DNA from: Primulina eburnea
Taxonomy: Eukaryota; Streptophyta; Magnoliopsida; Lamiales; Gesneriaceae
NCBI RefSeq assembly: GCF_022965805.1
Contig: NC_133110.1
Location: 34,348,317 to 34,412,316 of the forward strand
Direction of reading: 5' to 3'
Length of the DNA: 64,000 bases
A program made the position numbers and the translations under genes. Position 1 is the stretch's first letter, and each line of letters begins with the position of its first letter. Shown piece after piece: positions 1 through 11,553 of the stretch. The notes below the pieces were generated by a model. It had not been told where the DNA came from. It made no database searches and was given only the letters and a program-made list of their open reading frames with translations.

Positions 1-155
1 TTATGGACAGGGGTGTGTCCCAATGGTTGACTTTCTTGACAACCAACTGCTTTATAATTAATGGAGGAACCACGAGGATTATAAAGAAATCAAGTTTTTT
101 TTAATGCTTTATGACCCTTTGCAAGTTATTGAACTGTGTGGGGACATTACCCTAT
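1..155. other. AT-rich sequence without recognisable gene
   Basis: No ORF, repeat border or RNA gene is recognisable here. The stretch lies immediately outside the proposed start of an old gypsy LTR and may be the end of that element's internal region or unrelated flank. Confidence 0.4.
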
Positions 156-1263
156 TGTGAGAACTTAGCCCATATTTAATAATAATAAAATAATAATAGT
201 AATATATCCTAATCTCTTCTCTCTCCCCGACTGCAATTCTATTCAAAAAACCTCAACCAATTTCGAAGCTTTGTCCGTCGATTGTGGCCGCTCCGATTGC
301 CCAAAAATTAAATTAAATAAATATTTGGGAAGCCATCGAAGTCTGCATTCCATCGATACCTTTTTTGCTAGGAAAACTCACGACTCCCGGAAAACCCGTA
401 GGAGACCGCCGTCTGCTTTCGCCGGAATTCATGGGACAACTCTTGTTTTAGGCTTCATAGAGCTCGATCTATTAGACTTGAGTTAGACTTCAAGTTGTAA
501 AAGGTAATTTCAGATTTTAGGGTTTCGAAAATTGCGTATTTCTGTTCATTCGAGCTTTTATTATTGATATGTGTTATATTGTTGGTTGTAGGTGCTATAT
601 CTGAGCTGATTGGAGGTATTAATAAAATTTCAGAATTTATTTGAGCATAATTTCGAAAATTCAGATTTATTTAATTGGGTTTTCGAATTTTAGTGTTTAA
701 TAATTAGATGTTTAGATGCTATAGCATTGTCGTATATTAATTTTAGAAATTTTAAAGCCTAAATTATGGATTTTTGGAATTTTAGGCTAAATTGGTGAAT
801 ATTGGAAAAATAAATGGAAGTTGATGTAAAATAAATTATTTCCACATGATCGGATTCTTCGGGAAAATCCTTAGGAAATTTCAGGGGTAAATTAAGTTTT
901 CAATTAAGGTACGCATGAACTGTTTCTTTATAACGTCTATAATGACGTGAGATGTCATTAACTATTTTGTAATGAGTTGTGGCGTGCCTTATATGCTTAT
1001 GTGAATAATGTGATTGCAGTTACACATTTATTTTGAGTTGATATGCTCAGGGTGATAAATAATATCTATTTTTATTATTTGAAAATAATAAAATAAAAAA
1101 TATGTTTATTTTTAAAGGAATATTTGAGATATTTGTCAACTAGTCATATTAATTATTAGTGCATAGTATTTCGAGCCTTGTCTCCTTTGTTGCTATCATT
1201 ACTGATCTGTTGAGACATTGAGTCATCAATGGAGCGAGTGATAGGGTTAGATCGCACCTAACA

Positions 1264-2647
1264 TGTAGTAGCCCGAATTCCAAATTGGGTAATTAACGGA
1301 TTAATGGTGATTAAGAAGGTTTAATGTGTAATTTTGACCGAGTCATGACCGGACGGACCGAAGATGGTTCGGAAGCACCGAAGAGTTCGGAAGGTCCGCA
1401 GTGGGTTCGGTGGATCCGATCATGAGGTGTCAAGAGCAGCTGGACACGTGCATGTTCGGACGGTCCGAAGTGTATGATCGGAGGATCCGATCATGAGCTG
1501 TCAAGAGCCAATGGACACGTAGCGTTCGGACGTTCCGAAGTGTTGTTCGGAGGATCCGAACATGGCCTATAAATAGTGCTCGGATTTCTCATTTTTGACT
1601 TGCCAATTTCTTGAGTTTTCTCTCATTTTGGAGAGTTTGGAAGGTTTCTAGGGTTAGTTGTTGGTCGAGCGATAGCCAAGAGCTGCCAGGAGTAGTAGCG
1701 TAGCGGCGCCTGAGTTTCAAGGCAATCGACATCAAAGGGCTGTCGACGGACGAAGGTAAACCCTAAACCCTTGGTAGTACTAGGGAGTACTGGTTTTGCT
1801 AATCGAGCATGGTAGTATTGATTGAGTATACTTTTGATGCATAGGCTTGTTCTAGACCTGATTAGCGGTGTTGCGTAAGGCTAGGCTTGCTGTGATAGAG
1901 GTACGAAAGTACTATCCGAGATATCCTGGTTGAGTATACATTCTTATATGTGTTGCATGATTATGTGGTGCATTGATATATGTCATATGATGCATGCTAT
2001 TATGTCACGTTTATTACTGCACGTTGCATTTCATGTTGAGCCGTATCTCCTTCGAGATAGCCTTTACTGTTGAGCTGTATCTCTTTCGAGATAAGCTATA
2101 TCTTGGGGCCGCTCAGCCCTGTCTTGTGGACGCATGGACACCGAGAGTACACAGTGGCCGACGGGTCGGGAGGGCTTCGGTGGTCCGGGACATTTTAGGT
2201 CCACGTCTGTCTTGTAGTGGATGCAGTGACCCAGATGTGTACCGCGCGGCACTATCCACTTGGCGCCTCTAGACTGAGCATTGTTGAGATCCTTTTGTGA
2301 CTCCTGTTTCTTGACTACCCCGGTATCATGATCATAGCATGTGCATTTCATATAGGTCTGTATACTCATACTTTTGTACTGGGCGTTCTTATCGCTCACG
2401 TCCTCGGTTTTGTTTATTCTTGGACACCCCATTCCCTCGGGGCAGGCCTCAGGTTGGACAGCTCGGGAAGAGCAGGAGGAGGACAGTGAGTATCTGGTTG
2501 GTTTAGTTTTCAGTACTATTCTATTTCGATTGGGTTGTATAACTATCATTTGTTGGTATTTTCCGCTGTTATCTCTGATTATTGTTAATTAAGTTATTTG
2601 CGTGCTTAGTTCTTGGTTAGTAGGTGATTCTGGAACGGGTCACTACA
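1264..2647 (+). repeat. 5' LTR of young gypsy element
   Basis: Begins TGTAGT and ends ACTACA, a 6-bp terminal inverted repeat. The U3 part (about 1335-1560) has reiterated TTCGGA/TCCGAA-type words in both orientations and CACGTG/CACGTA E-box-like sites. These are followed by a TATA box, TATAAATA, at 1568-1575. Confidence 0.95.
1568..1575 (+). promoter_or_regulatory. TATA box of 5' LTR
   Basis: TATAAATA lies downstream of the repeated TTCGGA/TCCGAA words in U3. The same box is in the 3' LTR at 3286-3293, which could direct transcription out into the flank. Confidence 0.7.
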
Positions 2648-2981
2648 TTTATGGTATCAGAGCATGCGTACGATTTTGGGATATAGATTTCTGTTTTGGG
2701 ATTTCCGTTGACCAATTTACTAGTTTCCCCATTCTATTGTTGTAGCAATGGCTGACCACTTTGGTGACGGGAGTAGTCAGGGGAGTGTAGGTCGATGGGG
2801 TGATCAGGACGATCATAGACGTCATTCTTTCTGTTTCTACTCCGATGGGTCATTCGGTGTTAGCTAAGCGTCTAGTGATGGGTTGTCCCTTAGATTTTGA
2901 GGGTAACGATGTTGTTATTTTCGTTTTGTTCATCCTCTAAACTTGATTTCGAGGACGAAATCGTTTTTAAGGGGGGGAGAA

Positions 2982-4365
2982 TGTAGTAGCCCGAATTCCA
3001 AATTGGGTAATTAACGGATTAATGGTGATTAAGAAGGTTTAATGTGTAATTTTGACCGAGTCATGACCGGACGGACCGAAGATGGTTCGGAAGCACCGAA
3101 GAGTTCGGAAGGTCCGCAGTGGGTTCGGTGGATCCGATCATGAGGTGTCAAGAGCAGCTGGACACGTGCATGTTCGGACGGTCCGAAGTGTATGATCGGA
3201 GGATCCGATCATGAGCTGTCAAGAGCCAATGGACACGTAGCGTTCGGACGTTCCGAAGTGTTGTTCGGAGGATCCGAACATGGCCTATAAATAGTGCTCG
3301 GATTTCTCATTTTTGACTTGCCAATTTCTTGAGTTTTCTCTCATTTTGGAGAGTTTGGAAGGTTTCTAGGGTTAGTTGTTGGTCGAGCGATAGCCAAGAG
3401 CTGCCAGGAGTAGTAGCGTAGCGGCGCCTGAGTTTCAAGGCAATCGACATCAAAGGGCTGTCGACGGACGAAGGTAAACCCTAAACCCTTGGTAGTACTA
3501 GGGAGTACTGGTTTTGCTAATCGAGCATGGTAGTATTGATTGAGTATGCTTTTGATGCATAGGCTTGTTCTAGACCTGATTAGCGGTGTTGCGTAAGGCT
3601 AGGCTTGCTGTGATAGAGGTACGAAAGTACTATCCGAGATATCCTGGTTGAGTATACATTCTTATATGTGTTGCATGATTATGTGGTGCATTGATATATG
3701 TCATATGATGCATGCTATTATGTCACGTTTATTACTGCACGTTGCATTTCATGTTGAGCCGTATCTCCTTCGAGATAGCCTTTACTGTTGAGCTGTATCT
3801 CTTTCGAGATAAGCTATATCTTGGGGCCGCTCAGCCCTGTCTTGTGGACGCATGGACACCGAGAGTACACAGTGGCCGACGGGTCGGGAGGGCTTCGGTG
3901 GTCCGGGACATTTTAGGTCCACGTCTGTCTTGTAGTGGATGCAGTGACCCAGAGGTGTACCGCGCGGCACTATCCACTTGGCGCCTCTAGACTGAGCATT
4001 GTTGAGATCCTTTTGTGACTCCTGTTTCTTGACTACCCCGGTATCATGATCATAGCATGTGCATTTCATATAGGTCTGTATACTCATACTTTTGTACTGG
4101 GCGTTCTTATCGCTCACGTCCTCGGTTTTGTTTATTCTTGGACACCCCATTCCCTCGGGGCAGGCCTCAGGTTGGACAGCTCGGGAAGAGCAGGAGGAGG
4201 ACAGTGAGTATCTGGTTGGTTTAGTTTTCAGTACTATTCTATTTCGATTGGGTTGTATAACTATCATTTGTTGGTATTTTCCGCTGTTATCTCTGATTAT
4301 TGTTAATTAAGTTATTTGCGTGCTTAGTTCTTGGTTAGTAGGTGATTCTGGAACGGGTCACTACA
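2982..4365 (+). repeat. 3' LTR of young gypsy element
   Basis: Same length as the 5' LTR and almost identical. The differences I could see are A/G near 1830 versus 3548 and T/G near 2236 versus 3954. Preceded by a G-rich polypurine tract and followed by the TSD TAACA. Confidence 0.95.
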
Positions 4366-4794
4366 TAACATCTCATCGATGGAGCGAGTGATATGATTAG
4401 CACTCTTGATGACTGCATGAGGATTGATCGGGTCGCTACCGGACCCTCGATGCTACGTGCATGGAAGAGCAACGGCTTGATGTTGCGTTGCTGCATTCCT
4501 GGCACGGGTGACCACTGTTTGTGTTGCTGATGCGATTCGTTTGGACTCCGTTTTGGTATTCGTTATTTTGTTGTTACCTGCACGCATTGAATTGCATTTT
4601 ACTTGATTTTATTTTCATGTCATTTATATTTGTCATGATTTTACTGGTTAGTCGTACTGGAGCCTAACCCCTATTTTCTTTTTATGTTGTGGTTGTTTTT
4701 GATGCCATAGCATGTTATTCAGGAGGCTTTGACGCGTCTGATGGAACGTCAAGTAGCGATGCCCAGTAGTTGGGTTGTTGATGAGAGTTCCCAG

Positions 4795-5859
4795 TAGGGA
4801 TGGCAATTTTCCCCACGGGTTTGGAGCCCCGCGGGGAAAACCCGAAACGGGGATGGAGATCCCCGATTTGTTCGGGTTCGGGTTCGTGGATTTTTTAAAT
4901 CCCCGATGTAGTTCGGGCGGGTAGGGGTGAGCATTCGGTCAATTCGATTACCGACCGAACCGAATTAGCCATAACCGAACCGAACCAAAATATTTAGCCA
5001 TAACCGAAATGACCGAATTAATTTTCATAAGCGATGAAAACCGAACCGAATTAAAATCGGTTAATTCGGTCCGATTAGTTTTAAAAAAAAATTGTGATTT
5101 AACTTTAATTATATATGTAATTTTTTTTTAACACTACAGTTTACATAAATGTATAAAAACATAAAATCACACACATCACAATTGTATAAGTTTTATTTGA
5201 ATACAATTAATGCATATTATATCGATTTTAAAATTAAAAATTTCAATATTTATAAAAATTGATAAATAAAAAAAATTATTAAATAATAATATTTATTATA
5301 TCGATTAATTCGGTTAACCGATTTCAAAATTTTGAAAATCGTAACCGAACCGAATTATCCGAAATTTTTTAATTTGAAAACCGAATTTCCGAAATAACAG
5401 AAACGAATTTCCGAATTGGCTCGTTTCGGTCGGTTAATTCAGTTTAACCGAAATCTTGCTCATACCTACGGGCGGTTATGAGATTACTATCCCCATCCCT
5501 GAACCCGTCCCGAAAATAATATCAATAATAAAATAATAGTATTATTAATATAATAATATTATTATTAATAATAATAAAAATAATATTATTAATATTGATA
5601 TTAATATCAATATTAATATTATCACTAATAATAATAGATAATAATAAGTTTTGGTTTGAGAAAATTTCCGAATCTATCATCGTCTTACCATATTAATATA
5701 TTTGAAAAAGGGATGAGGACGGGGAAGAGAAGCTGATCCCCGAAGTTCCAGTTTGGGGATTCCCCGAACCCGAAAAAGTGGGGATCGGGGCGGCTATGGG
5801 GGTGGGATGGAATTCGGGGACGGGGATGACAAACACGCCCCGTCCCATTGCCATCCCTA
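4795..5859. mobile_element. hAT-type non-autonomous element (outer)
   Basis: Terminal inverted repeats TAGGGATGGCAA and TTGCCATCCCTA are bounded by a perfect 8-bp duplication GTTCCCAG (4787-4794 and 5860-5867), as expected for hAT transposition. The subterminal parts are rich in CCCCG-type words. The interior holds AT-rich sequence and a second element at 4922-5468. There is no transposase ORF, so this is a MITE-like passenger inside the old gypsy LTR. Confidence 0.93.
4922..5468. mobile_element. hAT-type MITE nested in the outer hAT element
   Basis: Ends are TAGGGGTGAGCA and TGCTCATACCTA. The 8-bp duplications CGGGCGGG (4914-4921) and CGGGCGGT (5469-5476) differ by one base. Both ends are filled with AACCGAACCG / CGGTTCGGTT-type words and the middle is AT-rich. 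It is non-coding and 547 bp long. It arrived after the outer element. Confidence 0.9.
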
Positions 5860-6228
5860 GTTCCCAGATATATAAGTATATATATGTATGTATTATATCA
5901 TCGAGTCATACAATTGCCAGAGGATGCCCTGTGTAGCTGTACTGTTACTTTTACGATGTTTTGGATTGATAGTTGTGTAATCGAGCCTTGTGGGCTCTAT
6001 ACGTGTTAGTCCTGGCCAGTGCGACTATAAGTTTGTGAATTGGTGTTATGACTTTATTTTGAGTATATAAATGTTGTTTGGAAATTTTTGGGATGTCCTA
6101 CTTATGGGGAGGTCATGCCGAAATTTCTGTTGGCCCAAAAGAGAAATTTTTAATTGCTTTTGCTGTTTACATTCACGAATCCTAGTTGTTTGGTCATTGA
6201 ATGCTAATCAGGAGCACGAGCCCTTACA

Positions 6229-7690
6229 GTTGGTATCGGAACGTAACTGATATATGCTCGAACTAGAGTCTAGGAGTCTAGATGATTGCGTATGTGTTTG
6301 ACTACTTGCTCTTATTTAAATTAATTGCTATGATCTATTTGAATTTGCTTGAGTTAGAAATACTAGTTGACTAGATTTTAAACTTAGCTTACTTTAATTA
6401 TTTTGTGCTTATTAAATTATTTTGCCTAGGTATTAAATCCTTGTGTCTTATAGAATAACACCTGGAGGAATAGACTAAAAGGGGAAAGAAGTTTTACAAC
6501 AGTCTGAAGCACATAATGTGAGAGGATTTGATGATATTATCAGGGGTAAACATGGTCGTCCTACAGGCTATGTCGCTAGAAATGTGGAAGAAGAGGTGAA
6601 TCAAGAAGTGTAACATTTGACTCAGAAAGTGAGATGGATGCAGTTGATAATTTTTCAATTCCAAGAATTACGTCATTCCAAATTCTTTGGCAACGAAAGT
6701 GGTGAAAGAACAGCATGATGGTTGAAGAGTATAAACCATCTGTTCAATTTGCTCGAGTATTCCCAAACTGTCAGACTGATGTGGGTCATCTATCAACTAA
6801 AAGACCGAGCACAACTCTGGTGGGAAGCCACAGAGGAAGCACTCAAGGAATCTGGTGAAATAATTACTTGGGAAGTATTCCGTGCTAAGTTTGCACAGGA
6901 ATATGCACCACCATCGTATTATTCTGTCAAAGAAGATGAGTTTAACCAGTTGGTGCAGGGCAATAAATCAGTTGTTGAATACGCTTCTCAGTTTTATGCT
7001 CTTTTGCCATGTGTTCCACACCTTGCGAAAAATGATTAGTACAAACTTTCATGTTTTCTGCATGGACTGCAAAGAACTATTCATATTCTGGTAATGACTG
7101 GGATCGCCTAACACTCGTGTTCAGGCAGTGGAGAAGGGAAGAAGATAGAGATAAGTCTACTTAGGGGAGAACCACAACCAGTTCCAGTTTCTATTCTTCA
7201 GAGATCTGGAAGTAGCATGCCGATGTCAGTAAGTTTACCTCCTTATGAGCCTCTACATTCATACCAGCAACCCAAACAACAAAGATTCAAAGCAAAAGAC
7301 AAGCAATTTAAGAAGAAATCCCAATCTAGCTCCTCCAGTTCAAGCAGTACTAGAGGGGAAGGTGCAGTTGGGTCATCCAATGTTGTGTACTATGACCGAT
7401 GTGCTGGAAGAAATTTCATTGCACAGTGTATAGGAGTTCAGGAGTCTTGTTATATCTATGGTCAGGTTGAGCTCTATGCCAAAGTATGTCCCAATGCAGA
7501 GAAACAACAATTTCAGCCACAATAGTTTGGTCAGATTCTCCGATGACCAGCTTTCAGGTCATATGCTCCCACACAATCATTTCAGCAGTCTAGTTATCCA
7601 CCACCCAAAGGTCCTCTGCAGTAGCAATTTCCTGGGGCACAGCAAACTCGAGTCCATACCTTGACTCAGGACTAGGCCTTCACAGTAGCC
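6229..7690 (+). pseudogene. gypsy gag remnant, sense arm
   Basis: Starts next to the degenerate primer-binding site after the old LTR. The best coding stretch, 6722-7039, reads as a Ty3/gypsy capsid-type Gag, with a LKDRAQLWWEA segment and the downstream FNQLVQG... VVEYASQF motif. A basic, Ser-rich linker and a damaged zinc-knuckle region with reiterated Cys follow at 7217-7525. Stops and frameshifts break the gene several times, for example just after 7039. No protease or RT follows. At about 7690 the sequence turns into an opposite-strand fragment of the same family. Non-functional. Confidence 0.85.
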
Positions 7691-9810
7691 CGGTTCAACA
7701 GCCGATAATCGACGCACATTCTCATCGTTCCGTCTTTTTCTTTACAAACAATACTGGAGCTCTCTAAGGCGACATGCTGGGTCTAATATAGCCTTTTTCC
7801 AGTAAATCCTGAAGATGTTCTTTGAGTTCTTTCAACTCTGCTGGGGTTAAACGGTATGGTGCTCTAGAAATAAGATTTGTCCCTGGAATCAATTTGATGC
7901 TAAGATCTATTTCCCTTTGAGGCGGCAAACCTGGAATCTAATCAGGAAATACATCAGGAAAATCCTTGACAACAGGAATATCATAAACTTTCCATTGTTC
8001 TTCTTGTGCTGCGTCGAGTGTATAAATCATAAATCCTTCATTACCTATTGACAACAATCTGAACATTTCCATCATAAATCTCATCAGGAAATACATCAGG
8101 AAAATCCTTGACAACAGGAATATCGTAAAAGTTTCATTTGCTGCCATAATACGGTCTAAATCTGACCACTCCATGGAAAAATCCCAGTAGCTTAATAATT
8201 CATCAATATATCTATGCCGATGATACAATCGAAATCAGACATAGCTAACTTGATTAAATTAGTTATCATAATATTATCCCCAAATCTAATCACACAATTT
8301 AGGACTATCTCACGAGACATTAAGTATACACCCGTAGGAGTAGCCACAGACAGTATCCAACAACGAAATAGTAGCAATCTCATTCTCATCAACAAATGCA
8401 GCAGATAAAAACGAATGAGATGCTCCATTGTCTATCAATATACGTTCAAGATAACAAAAAACATAGCAAATACCTGCAATCAGTCCTTCTGGTGCATCCT
8501 GAGCCGAATCCTGAGTCAAAGCATGGACTCGAGTCTGTTGTGGCCCTGGAAATTGCTGCTGAAGAGGACCTCTGGTTGGTGGATAACTAGACTGCTGAAA
8601 TGATTGTGTAGGAGCATATGACCTAAAAGCTGGTCATCGGGGAATCTGACCAAACTGTTGTGGCTGAAATTGTTGTTTCTTTGCATTGGAACATACTTTG
8701 GCATAGTGCTCAACCTGAACACAGACATAACAAGACCCCTGAACTCCTATACACTGTGCACTGAAATGTCTTCCACCACATCGGTCACAGTACACAACAT
8801 TGAATGTCCCAACTGTACCTACTGCTTGAACTAGATGAGCTGGATTGAGATTTCTTCTTAAATTGCTTGTGTTTTGCTTTGAATCTTTGTTGTTTGGATT
8901 GTTGATATGACTATAGAGGCTAGTAAGGAGGTAAACCTTCTGACATCGGCATGCTTCTTCCAGATCCCTGAGAAATAGAAGTTTGAACTGACTGTGGTTC
9001 TCCCCTAAGCAGACTTGCCTCTATCTTCTTCCCCTTCTCCACTGGCTGAACATAAGTGTTGAGCGATCCAATCATCACCAGAGTATAAATATTTCTTTGC
9101 AGTCCATGCTAAAAACGTGAAAGTTTGGACTGATCATTTTTCGCAACGTGTGGTACATATGGCAAAAAAGCAGAAAACTGATAAGCATATGCAACAACTG
9201 ATTTATTGCCCTGCACCAACTGGTTAAACTCATCTTCTTTGACAGAATAATACGATGGTGGTGCATATTCTTGTGCAAACTTAGCACAGAATACTTACCA
9301 AGTAATTATTTCACTAGATTCCTTGAGTGCTTCCTCTGTGGCTTCCCATCAGAGTTGTGCTCGGTCTTTTAGTTGATAGATGATCAACTTCAGTCTGACA
9401 GTTTGTGAATACTCGAGCAAATTGAACAGATGGTTTATACTCTTCAACCATCATGCTGTTCTTTCACCACTTTCATTGCCAAAGAATTTGGGAGGACGTA
9501 ATTCTTGGAATTGAGAAATTATTAACTGAATCTTTCCCATTTTCTGAGTCAAATATTCTACTTCTTGATTCACCACTTCTTTCATATTTCTAGCGACATG
9601 GTCTGCAGGACGACCATGTTTACCCCAGACAATATAATCAAGTCCTCTCACATTCTATGCTTCAGACTCTTGTACAACTTCCTCCCCTTTTTTGTCTCTT
9701 CTTTCAGGTGTCATTCTATAAGACACAAGAGTATTAATACCCAGACAAAATAATTTAATAAGCACGGAATAATTAAAGGAAAGCTAAAACTTAGTTTTTG
9801 TCAAAACAAA
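7690..9810 (-). pseudogene. gypsy gag-protease-RT remnant, antisense arm
   Basis: Read from right to left this gives Gag capsid (about 9660-9000), zinc knuckle (about 8800-8680), an aspartic protease with DNGASHSFLS (8519-8310) and GIDIL (about 8200), the linker with DFPDVFPD, and the start of the reverse transcriptase (about 7960-7690, including the region that precedes the conserved DYR motif). It is broken by stops and frameshifts throughout. The Gag part mirrors the + strand remnant at 6375-7670. A block of about 45 bp occurs twice, near 7936 and 8080. Nothing beyond the RT start is present. Confidence 0.85.
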
Positions 9811-10066
9811 CTTAATCAAATGGATTGGGCTTTAGGAAACATGGGCTGGATTCTCATACCTATTCCATATTACAATTTGCTTATGGAACTCTTCTAATTT
9901 GCTCATTATTTTGATACTATAACTTATTATTTGAGCTCCAGGCCACAAAAACGGCTTGTTCTACTCGTGTATCAGCTAGATTCCCATCGACCACATGATA
10001 TTTGTGCTTTTCATTTTAAATAATTTGGGGAAGGTTCACTAATAGGATATTATTATCAATACATAG
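9811..10066. other. non-repetitive sequence upstream of VPS26C exons, probably intron
   Basis: No homology to the neighbouring gypsy remnant and no exon that I recognise. It ends in an acceptor-like CATAG directly before the first VPS26C exon, so it is probably the end of an intron. Confidence 0.5.
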
Positions 10067-11553
10067 GTGGTTTCCGGGTGACCGGGAAAATATGTACTCA
10101 ATGCTCGCTGATGGATCCTGTCGGGGGTGAGTTAACTGTTGAGGCGTCTGCTCTTCCTATTCAATCAATCGATATCCACTTGCTTAGAGTGGAGTCAATT
10201 TTGATTGGCGAAAAGATAGCAACAGAGTCCTCTTTGATTCAAACAACTCAGGCATATATCATTCACTTGACTAAGTTTGGTTTTATTTTGTATTCATTAT
10301 TATATGTCTGTAAAGGTTCTCTGTCTTGTTAGATATCAGATGGAGATGTTTGCCGTCAAATGTCTTTGCCAATTTATATTATTCTGCCCCGCCTTGTGAC
10401 TTGTCCAACCATTTTTTCCGGGTGGGTGTTTGACTGCTGATCTCTTTTCGTATTTTGTTTTTTAATCAACACATGTAAGAAAGCTAATTCATGATGTAGA
10501 TTGTATTTAGTTTTGGTAATGAATATCAACTCCCATGGTGATGGTTTGTTCAAGGTCCTCAGTATTGGACTATTGGTTCAACAGTGGATAAGGTCTTGCT
10601 AAATGATATGTTTGTGGAATCTCATTGTTTGACAACTAGTTTGAATGATGAAATCTCATGCCATCCTTATTGATTTTGGACAAAGAAAATCGCGCAAAAC
10701 AAAAAGGATGAAGCGATTAAATTTAAAAGTAGAGTTGGACCAACCAATCTTAACTAGATCCAAATTGCCACCCAGCCTTTGCTTGTAACGTGCGGCTTTC
10801 CATTTCTCCATGCTCTAGATATTTTTTAAGTTCTTACTCTTGATATCTGTCATTAATTATGTTCCTTTCGATGATCATCAAAATTATGCTTTGCTACTGT
10901 TTATAGAGGAATCTTTTGATCCTTTCAGGTTAGTATCTTCTAGACTTGTGCCATCTGCACTTCCCATTTTTGGGAATTGTGGATGCAATTTTATTAATTG
11001 TAATCATTTTATAAGTTATGTTTCACTATTTAGAGATGCTAGGCTCTTTCATGATCCGGAGAGCAGAGAAGGCATTGCCTTTTGCTTTTTATTTATTCTC
11101 TGGGAATCGTTTGTTGTTTTATATTTCTTTATTAAGTTATTGGTTTAAACTTAAGCGTATAGATGTGAAATGAGGAGCTGGCCGAGTCTATGCTTTGTTG
11201 GTATCGGGTGTTTGATCTAATCTGGTTTTAGCTTGTTTGCATTTGGTGTCACCTACTATGCGATGTCTGCTGCATATGTGAATACTTTGCTTGACACTAG
11301 TCTAAAATCTTCTTAGCAGTCCATTTTCAGTCGAGTTCAAGGTTACCATAGCCATTACCTTTGTGTCAGATCTATCCAAGAAGGGCTCAAAGTCTGACCC
11401 AAAAAATCCTATGCCATGGGTATGCATCCATTCTGTTACTTATATATGAGAATGCAGTTGCCACTTTGTTGCAATCTTAATCCGCTCTCGCATTTTTCTA
11501 ATATATAGACAGCAATGGAAAATGTTCCTTTAGAACTGGTGCGCACAAAGTGA
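10067..11553 (+). CDS. VPS26C: VPS26C (DSCR3-like) retriever subunit, 3' exons only
   Basis: Four exons can be joined in frame: 10067-10251, 10333-10421, 11317-11419 and 11509-11553 (TGA). They encode about 140 residues of the C-terminal arrestin-like half of a VPS26C/DSCR3 protein. The first exon gives the GFRVTGKICTQCSL and ELTVEASALPIQSID segments, and the second gives ISDGDVCR...LPIYIILPRL. The third gives FSVEFKV, and the last ends VPLELVRTK. In eukaryotes this family is the cargo-side subunit of the retriever complex in endosomal recycling. Reading phases fit at every junction. The first intron would use a GC donor (10252). The N-terminal exons are not found upstream, where the window is filled with retroelement sequence, so the gene is either broken or has a very long intron. 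Intact reading in all four exons argues against an old pseudogene. Confidence 0.85.

Larger units (their letters stand above)
1264..4365 (+). mobile_element. young internally deleted Ty3/gypsy LTR retrotransposon (non-autonomous)
   Basis: Two LTRs of 1384 bp (1264-2647 and 2982-4365) bound an internal region of only 334 bp. The element is flanked by the perfect 5-bp duplication TAACA (1259-1263 and 4366-4370). The internal region keeps the primer-binding site TGGTATCAGAGC at 2652-2663, the first codons of a gag starting at 2749, the GAGGACGAAATC motif that sits near the end of pol in plant chromoviruses, and a polypurine tract at 2969-2981. Everything between the gag start and the pol end is gone, so mobility would need proteins from a relative. 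I see only two base differences between the LTRs, so the insertion is very recent. Long ORFs inside the LTRs occur in both copies and are not convincing genes. Confidence 0.95.
156..6228 (+). mobile_element. old Ty3/gypsy LTR (Tekay-like), interrupted by younger insertions
   Basis: Once the insertions at 1264-4365 and 4795-5859 are removed, the flanks rejoin into one LTR-like sequence of about 1.9 kb. The right border is the better supported: it ends in CCCTTACA at 6228 and is followed by TGGTATCGGAACG, a degenerate version of the TGGTATCAGAGC initiator-Met primer-binding site, and then by gag-like coding sequence. The left border at TGTGAGAAC (156) is only a plausible start. CT-rich sequence near 215-250 would suit an R region. 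The segment at 6090-6150 resembles the 3' part of chromovirus LTRs. Family placement rests on the adjacent gag and on LTR style. The exact left end is uncertain. Confidence 0.5.

Noticed and set aside
271..486. 71-codon ORF near the left end
   Set aside because: It starts at a non-ATG codon in probable LTR leader sequence and has no recognisable domain.
2064..2549. 161-codon minus-strand ORF inside the first LTR of the young gypsy element (repeated at 3782-4267)
   Set aside because: Its presence in both LTRs follows from LTR duplication and not from coding. No domain is recognisable, and a plus-strand frame overlaps it.
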